NCBI RefSeq assembly: GCF_958295425.1
Contig: NC_081146.1
Location: forward strand, 9,001,485 to 9,065,484
Direction of reading: 5' to 3'
DNA length: 64,000 bases
Origin: Solea solea
Taxonomy: Eukaryota; Chordata; Actinopteri; Pleuronectiformes; Soleidae
The notes under the pieces were generated by a model, which saw only the letters and a list, made by a program, of their open reading frames with translations, did not search any database and had not been told where the DNA came from. The number at the start of each line of letters is the position of its first letter. Position 1 is the stretch's first letter. Both the position numbers and the translations under genes were made by a program. Positions 30,601 to 40,700 of this stretch are shown piece after piece.

Positions 30601-32062
30601 CTGGAAACTCTGGGCTCCAAGTCTCAGTGCTTTGACATCTTGCAAAATGGTCTTTCCAAATACGTGGTGAGAAACCATTCTTGTTCATACTTTTCAGTAC
30701 TCCTCTCCTTTCTGTATTCCTTTATCAGTGTAAACAAATGAATCTTATCCTGTGTGTTTCCAAGATCAAGTTGGAAGTGTTTCCTGACAGTATGGTTGCC
30801 GGCCTGCTGCGAGCGGTCTCCAGATTACTGGATCCGTCGGTCATGCCGACTGAGCCTGTGGTGCGTTTCTTGTCTCAGTGTTGCCTCAGCCTCATGGCTC
30901 TGCTCTTCACCCTCCAACAGGAGGCACCTGCTGAAGCCAACCATAAAAGGTGTGTGTTGAAATATTGAATGAGTCATTTTCTGATCCATATCACAACGTC
31001 TCTGTTTGGTAAAAACACCTTTGTGACTCATTTACAGGGAGGCAATATGGGGGGCTTGTGTGGTAGCGCTGAGCACAGTTCCTCGTCTCCTGCGGATGGT
31101 CCTGCAGATGTTGCGTGTTGGAGATCTGAACGAGGAGGAGCTGCCACAGCTCGGACAGATCCTGTTAATGCTGTTGCAGCACACACCACTCCACAGCCAG
31201 TTACTGGCCAATGCTGCGCTCCTGCAGGAGATTATACAGCACATCACGGTAAATGCAGCAAGCAGCTTTATTTGACAGGGATTCCCTTGTCATGGGGCAG
31301 TAGGTAGCCATGCCGAAGAGAATTGGACTTGTAACTGGATGGTTGCTGGTTTGAATCCAGGGACATGTTATGACCTCTTATGACTGTCATGATAATCAGG
31401 CCCTGGATTTATTTTAATTTAATGGCTGTAGAATTGTCAAAAAATGGTCAACGATAGAGTGCTTCTGCTCGCTTTTCCCAAGATAGCTTTCACTTTCGAT
31501 ATCTGGCAGTTATTCAACTGTTTAGGAATACAGTTCTGGGAAGCTGACGTCACAAATGTTTGACCTGCTGGTGAATTCTGTCTGTGATTGGACGCTTGTT
31601 TCGCAGAAGCCACAAGTGCTACCGTAATGACAAATATATGAATGCAAAGCTCTATTTCTCTGCTTTCTGGTATCCATCCATTCATCTTCTTCCACTTTAT
31701 GCTCCACATGAGGGCCGCGGGAGGTGCTGTGCAAATCTCAGCTGACATAGGGCGAAAGGCGTGGTACACCCTGGACAATTTGCCAGTCCGTAGTTTTTGG
31801 AATTGTCTAGTTTTTGTGTTCACTGCTGTTGTGTAATAACGAGGGGTTCAAAGCAGAAGTAAAAATCACTGCCATTGATTGGTGTGTGTGTGCGCAAATC
31901 TAAGAAATTGTATTTCTAATGTTTGTGTGTGTGTTTCAGAGATACAACCGGTCTGCAACCAGGGAACAGTGGCTGACGGATCTGCTGTACTGTTACAGCC
32001 TCACTGTGGCTCACGGCTCCTCTGCTCACCGTGGAAACTTGGGCCTTCAAGACATGTATTGA
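21655..32062 (+). CDS. tex10: TEX10, IPI1-like component of the Rix1/PELP1 60S ribosome maturation complex
   Basis: Fifteen coding exons in consistent phase: 21655-21837, 21955-22142, 22234-22560, 22650-22862, 23513-23765, 23845-23957, 24827-25074, 25678-25813, 25981-26150, 27176-27353, 28270-28492, 30586-30666, 30765-30949, 31038-31248, 31940-32062. They give about 943 aa, close to the 929 aa of human TEX10. The N-terminus is the lysine-rich [20 protein letters not shown] typical of the family, followed by helical IPI1/HEAT-like sequence ([38 protein letters not shown]) that forms the conserved domain in about residues 60-230, then long helical repeats to the C-terminus (GLQDMY). TEX10 acts in the nucleus and nucleolus with PELP1, WDR18, LAS1L and SENP3 in late pre-60S processing and has been linked to pluripotency enhancers. 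The start ATG is three bases inside its exon. A tandem acceptor at exon 9 may give a one-residue variant. It is tail-to-tail with invs. Confidence 0.96.
24017..24636. mobile_element. Terminal-inverted-repeat element (MITE-like) in tex10 intron
   Basis: The left end (about 24017-24042, GATCATGTTCAGACCTGG) matches the reverse complement of the right end (about 24611-24635, CCAGGTGTGAACATGGTC) at about 19 of 22 core positions. Inside lies a second similar start (TTCACACCTTG, about 24076) and a long perfect hairpin. There is no open frame for a transposase, so it is a non-autonomous element. The terminal words CACACCTGGTATTAACAT and CTGAGTGATC are familiar from fish DNA-transposon repeats. Target-site duplications are not clear by eye. 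Confidence 0.7.
24178..24266. repeat. Perfect inverted repeat, 44-bp arms around one base
   Basis: Pairing base by base outward from position 24222, all 44 positions from 24221 back to 24178 are complementary to 24223 through 24266 with no mismatch; the next pair (24177/24267) fails. The arms include GCACACACGCACTCTGACAG and TACATCTGTACAG. The transcript could fold into an 89-nt hairpin on either strand. Confidence 0.95.
27550..27630. repeat. (TTTA)n-rich low-complexity repeat
   Basis: Interrupted TTTA/TTTATT units in the tex10 intron after the exon ending at 27353. Confidence 0.85.
29160..29560. promoter_or_regulatory. Candidate conserved non-coding element in tex10 intron
   Basis: A block without simple repeats inside the 2.1-kb intron 28493-30585. 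It contains octamer-like words (GGATATGCACAAATGCTAATGA, split here as ATATGCACA and ATGCTAATGA), a homeodomain-type CAATTAG within CTGCTCAATTAGGG, and GTCAATCAC. It has no coding potential. The density of such sites and the balanced composition resemble vertebrate conserved enhancers; conservation itself was not tested. Confidence 0.35.
30270..30540 (-). repeat. SINE-like interspersed repeat, minus orientation
   Basis: Reverse-oriented relative of the repeat at about 33655-33996: the right part holds TGGACTGTGGTAGGAAGC, equivalent to the 'cut-and-paste' GCTTCCTACCACAGTCCA word of the family, and the left end carries ATCCATTATCTAC, the reverse of its GTAGATAATGGAT tail. Divergent and without an open frame. 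Confidence 0.5.
31290..31390 (+). repeat. tRNA-derived SINE head fragment
   Basis: Contains GAATTGGACTTGTAACTGG followed by a B-box-like GGTTTGAATCC and GGGACATG. This is the tRNA-related 5' part of a SINE. It does not fold into an intact tRNA and has no matching acceptor stem, so it is not a tRNA gene. It lies in the last tex10 intron. Confidence 0.5.
31655..31795 (-). repeat. SINE-like repeat tail fragment, minus orientation
   Basis: The reverse strand reads CAAATTGTCCAGGGTGTACC, TTTCGCCCTATGTCAGCTGA and an ATGAATGGATG-type tail. It is the same 3' module as the copies at about 33.9 kb and 40.8 kb. It lies in the last tex10 intron and explains the open frames seen on both strands there. Confidence 0.7.
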
Positions 32063-32381
32063 CTGACCCAGCCACCAGACAAGAACCTGGTGTGTTATTC
32101 AGTTTACCCTCTCAAATACGTTACAGTTACCTTGACAAACGAAAACACCGCTCAGCACTGAGCATAAGACAAAATCTCTCATTTAATTTTAAACTGAATG
32201 ACAACAAATACTCCACATTTACAATTTAAAAACTTTTTTACCAGATTGATGTACGTTACCTCTTCTTTGCGTTATCCTTAGTCTGGTCTGTCTTTTTTCC
32301 TCTTATTTTGAGTATTGTCATCATTGTTGCAGAGCATTATCCAGGTCTATATTGAGGTAACTGGTAACTTTTGGAAAAAAG

Positions 32382-32410
32382 AATAAAAAAACAATGCAAA
32401 AGAGAATAAA
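32382..32410 (+). terminator. tex10: Poly(A) signals of tex10
   Basis: AATAAA occurs at 32382-32387 and again at 32405-32410, about 320-350 bases after the tex10 stop. Either can end the mRNA. They face the invs signal at 32450-32455. Confidence 0.65.
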
Positions 32411-32449
32411 ATAAAGTCGAATCAAGGTGCACTGTCCTCTGTTTCAATT

Positions 32450-32455
32450 TTTATT
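32450..32455 (-). terminator. invs: Poly(A) signal of invs
   Basis: The minus strand reads AATAAA, about 550 bases beyond the invs stop codon at 33007. Confidence 0.55.
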
Positions 32456-32622
32456 TTGATAATACAATTAAAAGGCAACAAACACTGAGGTATAATTATA
32501 GAAATATACAATGAGGATTATTTTTGTGCAAATACATATTTCAGTCACAAAAAACAGCATAGTTCAGAAATATGTCTTGGAGGGAAAGCACTTAAAGACC
32601 AAACTGATGTGTAGGCAGTAAA

Positions 32623-32642
32623 GTGTGTGTGTGTGTGTGTGT
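32623..32642. repeat. (GT)n microsatellite
   Basis: Ten GT units in the predicted invs 3' UTR. Confidence 0.9.
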
Positions 32643-32968
32643 GGCTGCAGGTGGGCTATCTGTATGACTGGCTGTTGATAGACTGCCTCATTCTCCACTG
32701 CAGGAGGAAAGGTTATCTCGGTGTGTGTGCGAGCGCGATGGAGAACAAGGGAGATATACTGTGTTCATATGTGTTCCTTCCACAATGGACGAAAGGTTAT
32801 CTTTTACACACACCATTTCTGTAGACTTAACCCCACCCTGTGAGGTCATGTCTCTGATGTCATATAGCTTAATTTTAGAAAGCTTTGCACAATAATTGAA
32901 CAATGTGTATAGTAATTCTATAGAGGTAAGACCGCCAGCCAGCTGAGAAAACATCAAAGAACATGAGA

Positions 32969-32996
32969 TGTGTGTGTGTGTGTGTGTGTGTGTGTG
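32969..32996. repeat. (TG)n microsatellite
   Basis: About fourteen TG units directly beyond the invs stop codon, so the mRNA would carry a CA run at the start of its 3' UTR. Confidence 0.9.
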
Positions 32997-33006
32997 GTGG
33001 GCGGCT

Positions 33007-36000
33007 TCAATGTTTCCCCCGTCCTCTGGTCCCTTGTCCAGCACTATGTGGTCTCAGGTGATAAGAGAACTGCTTGGCTTGATCCAGAGCATCGGTCAGG
33101 TGTACACAGTCTATTCCACTCACTGTAAAATAAGTCCATGAAATCACTTTTAGAGATTTGAACGTGAACATTTCAAAGTGTACTTTTTGTGTATGGACAT
33201 CCACTTACACTGGCTCTGGGTGCGCAGTGGCATGTCCAAGAGCAGCTGAGATTGGGAGCCCCGAAATGAACGTCCGCGTCTTGCCACAGCGTTGCCTGAA
33301 GTACAGAAAAAAAAGTTATGATTCTATCTCATGTTAAGTAACCAGTGAGTGGCTTCTGCATTTGCTCTGTTGTAGCTGTTTAACAAAGGTAGGGACACTC
33401 CTGCAACTGGTTCACCTTGTCAGGTGACATGTCCATGGTTACACCCGGCTTGTCTTTATCAACGCATCTACTGTACCACAGTATAACAAAGGCCCTATAG
33501 CTCAGTGGTTAGAGCACTGGTCTTGTAAACCAGGGGTCGCGAGTTCAAATCTCGCTGGGGCCTAACATTTATTGTTTTTAATAATCGCAACTGGTTTCAG
33601 ACATGTATCTACGTTACTGAAGCATTGCCAAGTCAAGAGAAGCACCTGATATTGACAGTGGCTCAATGGCGCACTGTTGCCTCAATGTCACCAGTTTGGG
33701 TCCCGCTACTGAGGGGCTTGTTGTGTGGAGTTTGCATGGTTTCTCCAGGTACTCCAGTTTCCTTCTCCACAGGTTAATTGTACACTCTAAATTGATTTTG
33801 TTGGTTCATAGATGTGAATGTGATAGTGAATGGTTGTTTGTCTCTGTATGTTCTGTATGTTGGCCCTGCAATAGACTGGTGACTTGTCCAGGGTGTACCC
33901 CTACATTTCGCCCTATGTCAGCCGGGATTGACCCCCCCACCCCCACGCCCATCTTGACCCCACCCATGGGGAGGATAAAGCAGTAGACAATGAATGAATG
34001 GCCTGTATTTATATAGTGGCTGTCTGATGCTGATGACCAATCAAAGCTGCTTTACAATACAGTTGTATCATTCACTCAGTCACTCAGCACATCTACAGTA
34101 TGTGCAGCATTTTATTTTAAATATCCATTCACACACTGGAGGAGCAACTTGGACATATTGGACCTGGGAATCAAACAAAGACAACTCGGTCTGCCTCTGA
34201 GCCACAACATGTGATTCTCTGGTGTTGGAAGTACCTTTTAAAAAGGATTTTTATTGCATTTTATAGATAAATGTTTGCACCAGTGCAGTGTACAGAGTTA
34301 GTATATAGTCATCTCTATTTCTACATAGTTTTCCATGTGTGTTGTTACAAATGCAGGAGTTTTGAGGTAGAATACTTAAAAGGCACAATGATGATTTAAC
34401 CAGCGGTGTGACCCAGTAAGGAGTAGTGAGTCATATCTCAGACTTATTCGACTTCTCTTAGGGGAAAAATTAGAGTGCAAATGAAGCGATTGGATCTCTT
34501 GTGTCTGTGTATGGGGCACCATGTCGGTGCTTCTGTGTGTTTTCTGCAGATATCTTTACGCAGTTAACTGACATTCCCCCTGACAGCTCTGAACTTTTCA
34601 CAATGCCAGGACTGTCAGAGAGAAAGGGGGAGAGAGAGAGAAGCAGAGAGAGGGAGGTGAGGTGAGAAGGGGGAGGGGGAAACCACGTCAGAAGGTTAGG
34701 TTGGAGTGCGGAGGACGTGTGGTGGGTTGGGTCTTCTCTGGGCAGGGATGATGTGTGTGCTCTCATGTTTTGGCGCAGCAAAGTTTGTCTCCATCCTGCC
34801 ATCATCACCTGGTGATGTGTGATGAAGGTCAGGCCTGTCTGTGGGTCGAAACCCTACCAGAGCTACCGCACATTCAACCAGGCCGATACTGTCCTGATAC
34901 TGTGGACTGAAGTATCATCCAGACATTTACAAGGTTCCTGCTCATAGAAACTGTCACTGACGGCGTCCTCCACCCTGGTTTGACAACCATGTCTGTTTAA
35001 TCCCACTAAATCTCAGACTGTTTGCAACGTTAGGCTTTGTAATTGAGGAGCGATGGTTTCAATAATGATTGAAACAAAGCCATCTTAGGTGATGAACCAC
35101 ATGGGGCAGAAAACAGCTGCTGCTGCTGAGTGTGACGTACAGTATGTGGATGTGGCCAGACCCTCATTTTCTGCTTCCTGTTCCACCATCAAATAAATCT
35201 TCTAACAAAAGCAGGAAAATGCTGTTGAGATAGTCGTACATAAATGTCTACTGTCAGATCTCTAATAAAGTAAATCATTATGGTACGTTCAAGAATATGT
35301 TTTGATAAAAGTAAAAATAAAATCTATGAGAAAATCATGGTGTGCAGATGAACTCACCATAGATACTTTGAAGAACAGTGCTCTTAGTCACAGATGGTTT
35401 AGCAGGTACAGCTCTGTTATCCACCTTCTTCCTGGTTTGGGTGTGGTTTGACTCCACTTTGCGTCCGCGTGCGTGAAACCTGACAACACATCCATGCAAA
35501 TGCACGACGTTCAATTAAAGAAATCTCATACAGTGTTCAAAGGTCGAAAAACTGGCAAGTCCTCACACTACTGCTCACTAGGCATGAGCAAAGTAAACAG
35601 AGTTTATTTGACGCAGCTATTAGGCAGCGCATACAAAATATAACTGAGAAGCTGAATGGAAACAGAGAGTCTCCTGCTGTGTGCTGGCAGAGTCTAAGAG
35701 AAACATAGTGAGCAAGAAGGAGAGGAAAGGAATGAGCGACTGCTGGTAGCTATTAGAGCAGCATGGTTGAACTTTTAGCCTCTTGTTAAACCAGTTTGAA
35801 AGCTCTAGATTATAGCCAGTCTGTCCCCAGCATCCTTGTCTCACCCATCTCCCACGCTCTCCCTCCTACTGCGCGTGTGTTGATGGCATCCAGATAGAAG
35901 ATGGGGCGGTGTTACATGAGAGATACTGGTTGGCATTTAAGAGGCAGAAGGCACATGTGGGCACCACATGGAACTGCTAATCATTCACGGAAGCCTCAGC

Positions 36001-37714
36001 TACCGAGCACTCCTTCAGGTACCAACTCAAATAGAGACGTGTGAACTCACCTTCGCCAGGCTCGCTGAATGACGCGTGCTGCCGCGTTCCTCCTCCTGCA
36101 CTGCTCTTTGTCGTATCTGTGTGTACGTGTAGAGGTCGGTACATGTGTGCCAGTCTTTCTTGTGAGGCGTTTGTGGTCTAAAGGTGAGCTGCTTCTTAAT
36201 GAGGCAGAGTGAGTTTGGTCTTTGGTGGAGACTCTCTCAGAAGTGTGCTCCTTGTGGTGTCGGCGCCTTTTTGGAGAGGCGTGGGCATCGTTCTTGCTGG
36301 TAGCAGTCTGCACATTCATGTGAGAGTCTTTCTTTCTAATGAGGATGGATTCTCTGGAAGTGTCCTCAGTGTGGTCCATAGAGGAGACACTCCCTGAAGG
36401 ATTGCTTTTGATTGGAGTGGCTCGTTCTCTGACTTTGGGTATGGAGGGGGGTCTGGGCTTGAGAATGGGTGGCTGAAAGCAGCTGGCAGGCGAGAGAAGT
36501 TCCTTCAGCCTGGTGGTTTGAGGGGCACCAGACACTGTGTCAGCTGTGACAGGACTTTGGTGGCTCAAAGCCTCTGGAGCCTCACGTGGTTCAGATGCTT
36601 TGCCTCTTCTGGAGGATCTGCTCTTGTGCTCTGGTGGCAAGAAGGCATTGTGATGAAATAATTAAATAAATAAGTAATGATATTTATTATTTTAATCTTG
36701 ATCGACATAATCAGCTGTCACCACATCATCGCTCTCAATTCAAAGTGGAAACTGCATCCTAACAACTTGAAGGACTTCTGCACATTCGTACCTTTGTGTC
36801 TCTCCTCTTTACTCCTTGTGTATTCCGCTTTGGATGACTTCTTTGTTTCCACCACAGAGTCATTCATGGATAGGCTCTCTACAGTGTTGACTAAAGAGAG
36901 CTGATTCTGCTCTTCTCTCACCAAAGAAACTTTCCGTTTCTCTGCAGTGGACACTGGGACCTCCTGCTGCACGGCCTCTCGTCTCCGCTGTTCTTCTTCT
37001 CGTTTCCTAGACACAAAGAACAATTTGACCTAATGATCGCATGTGCAGTAGTGTGTACAATACACCACATGAAGAGACAATGTGAAAAAAATGTATTTTG
37101 TGACACTGATGAGTACAAAATCCCTTTTAAAACTACTTGCTAGGCAAATACACGTATTGAACATCTTAGAACCTAACAACAATACATAGAAAGCAGAAAT
37201 ATTAGCTTTTTTTCAGTTGAAAAACCTGATGGTGGGTGAATGTTTGTGTATGTAAGTGAAATAAAAACAAAAAGATGATGGAAAAAGAATAATCAGAGCA
37301 GATAAAACAGGTTCATTGCTCCACTAAAACAAGTTAACTTCCCAAATGCATTGTGCAAGACAATTAAGGTGAGACGAGTGAGCAAATGACGAAAAAAAGA
37401 AAAAGAAAATGACAAACGAGCTAAAGGAGAAGACGGGGAGAAGACATATCTGTGTGCAGGGATGACAGAGAGAAAGACAGATACGGAGAGAGTGTGACTG
37501 TTTCTATAGAGCTGAGAGACGGACAGAGACAGATAACAGAAACCGGAATGAGAGATAAGATGCAAATGTTGTGTGATAAACATAATGTCTCACAATGAAT
37601 GCAAGCATCTTCAAACAAAGTATGACAAAGGCTTTTTGTACGTATGTGTATGTGAACTGCATGTTTTTCATATTCGTGTTGTATGTGTGGTCTAGCCATG
37701 ACTCATGTTATCTG

Positions 37715-37756
<42 letters not shown>

Positions 37757-40700
37757 TAAATATTCTCACATTCTCACAATGTAAATCATTAAAATGACAT
37801 ATTTTATGGTTAGGACAAACTTGAGACAAGACTGTGTGCGTGTGTGCATGCTCGTCACTCACTTGGCTGCATCCTTACGCAGCTGCTCGTGCCTCATGAG
37901 GAGCTGCTTTCTCTCCCTGAAGGCCTTGCGCACAGTGTAGCCCTTGTAGACAGCCTGGATGGAGGCAGCAGCAATGTCCTGGATGGCTGCAATGGAAAGA
38001 GCGCCATGCTCCAGCATGAACTGCGTCACCTCACTGTGTCCCCCAAGCAGAGCATAGTCCAGAGGCGTGTACCTGCTCGACACAATTTAAACACCAGTGT
38101 CATTCACGGAACAATCTCCCCACTTTCATTTCATTGCCTTCTCATGTCTGCCCTCTTTGTGAGTGGCCCGGCCCTCACCTCTCCTCCGTGTGCTCCATGT
38201 GATTAGGAAAGGCATCGTAGCCGGACAGCAGTTTCACAGCATCCAGGTAGCCATTGTTACATGACCAGTGGAGAGCAGTTCGCCCCTGTGCACACATGAA
38301 GAAAAGCAAATTGTCAAATTCAGATGAGATGAACAGAAAACAAGGTTCCATTAGCAGACATTATGGGAAGATACTCACCTCCTTGTCCTGTATGTTAGGA
38401 TCGGCATTGTTCTCCATGAGAGCAGCCATACAGGTGATGTAGCCTCCATAGGCAGCACACTGCAGGGGAGTCCGTCCTGCCTGGTCCTGTCCAGCAGAAG
38501 TTAAACATTTAAAAGCCAAATCCAGATTACAGTTAACAGTGCTTTATTATATTAAGCCATAAAATGACCATGATGTGTCGTCAGAGACTAAGGAAACATG
38601 CTAAATTAAAAAACTGGCTTCACTGATATCAATGGTGCCGAGGAAGTTGACAACGGACCGAAACATTTTCTCTCTCAAAATGTGAAACCAAGGTTAGCTG
38701 ACATTCCTCTCTCTTTCACTTTGTCTGTAGATATTTTACGGTCCAAATATTGTCACCCTGTTGTCTCCTCTCATCATGATAATTCTCTGCCTGTTGCAGA
38801 CCCACGAAAATTAACCAAAACGGTTACAGGACAGTGGGACAGTTAATGGTCTGTATGTACAGTAGGTGTATGGACACAGTGTGACAGTGTTTTTTTTTCT
38901 GTATTTTGTCAATTCCGACAACCCACTTGAACCATGCTCATCCAACAATTGACTTGGGATTGCACTAGCTTCAAGTTTTAAATGTCGCTGATATTTTTAT
39001 ATACCATATTTTATATACATCACCTTTAACAGAGTAGAACCAGATTTTTGATCTTGATTCTGAGTATTATTTATGCTCTGCTTGTGAAATACGTGGGGGG
39101 ATTAATTGATTAATTTTAGCCCCAAGCCTTCATCAGGGAGTCAAACAAGGAGTCAATGTTTTGGTGTTTGTTTTTAGAGGGGGTGAACATGACATGCACT
39201 ATGTAATATTAATTTATACATTTCATTCTTCTGTTTACCTTTGCATTTCATCTCTTATATCTTTCCGTATTTTATCTCTTTAGAGTTTTATGTTGCCTGA
39301 AACCAAGCTCCTATAACACAAAATGAACTATCTGTTATGTTAAGGGCATTTGAGTCGGTTAAAAGATCATGCCTTGGAGTTTACTCTTAAATTGGTTTTA
39401 CATATATCGTATCCAGGAAGTGGTTCTACCCAAAGAGTTCTCAATATCTCCATTTATGGTTTGATTTGACCAAATAACTTTGGCGCTGCACAGCTCAGAC
39501 AAGAAGAGGGACTGACTCTAAAATGTGTTCACTGAGAAGAGCTTCTGTTGCTCTGCAGGTTCACAGTCGAGCGTGTACGTCCATACCTGCACATTAGGAC
39601 TGATCCCATTCTCCATCAGTATCTGGCAGACCTCAGCATTTCCTCCCAGTGCAGCCCAGTGCAGAGCGGTGTGACCATCCACGTCCACCAGGTCCACATG
39701 TGCAGAGCCTTAGCGCACATTTACATTTCAACAACACTGAAAACATCTTCCTCTTATTTATCATGGATGACACCGCTACAGTAGTTTTTGGATTGTCAGG
39801 GAAACGCATTAAAAAAAATAAAAAATACTCCGAACACAATAACCACAGGGACATTACTGGATGTAAAGTAACAAGTACACCCACCTTTGATGAGCGTGAG
39901 TATGACGTCTCTGTGTCCCATCTCACAGGCACGAAACAGCGGTGTGTGTTTCATCACGTCCAGAGAGTCGACCATTGCTCCTTTCTCCAACAGCAGCTTC
40001 ACTGTGCTCACATGACCTGACAGGGAGGCCGCATGGAGTGCTGTGGGGACATATACAAACACAATTATTACAAAAAATATACAACAAAAAGTAAAGAATA
40101 CAAGCTCCTGAATCTAAACATTATCAGATCACCTGCTGCTCCTTCATGTACCTCACCTTTCATCATCAACACTTGGTTTATAGTATACCTTTGATGGAAT
40201 TTGGTGACCTGCTTTGCTTAAAGCACCAATGCGGAACTTCTATTGCCCCCCTGCTACTATACATGACAATACTTTTCTTCCCCTACCACGCTTCACTCTC
40301 ACATATAAACACTATACACCATATACCCTCTCTATATGCTCGCAGATTTAGTCCCTGGATGAATTTTGTCTTCAAATCTATACTTAGTTTGATTCCTTTG
40401 TGTCTGCGTTGTGCACAAACTAAAATACTCAAGGCCTGTGCTTAAATGATACCCTACAAATGTCAGTCTCTAGAGCCAGAACTGAACTTGGAAAGAAAGC
40501 TTTTAACTATGATGTTCCCGTTACCCGGAGTAAATTACAAAAGGAGCTTGAACTCTCACAGTTGATCACTTTGGGAATTTATATCAATTAAAAGAATTGA
40601 GAAAACTTTGTGGTCATTCTTAATATTGTGCCTTCTTTTTCGTCAGTGTATGTTGACTGAATATTGAGTTTTATGTCTTTTACAGTGTGTGATAGCTTTC

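Noticed and set aside
31290..31390. Second tRNA gene
   Set aside because: A B-box-like word is present, but no acceptor or anticodon stem pairs; it is a SINE head.
31437..31823. 128-codon minus-strand open frame
   Set aside because: Overlaps the SINE-like tail fragment; the frame is a by-product of the repeat.
34470..34808. 112-codon minus-strand frame rich in Ser and Leu
   Set aside because: Produced by a purine-rich AGAGAG/GGGAGG stretch in an invs intron; no splice support.
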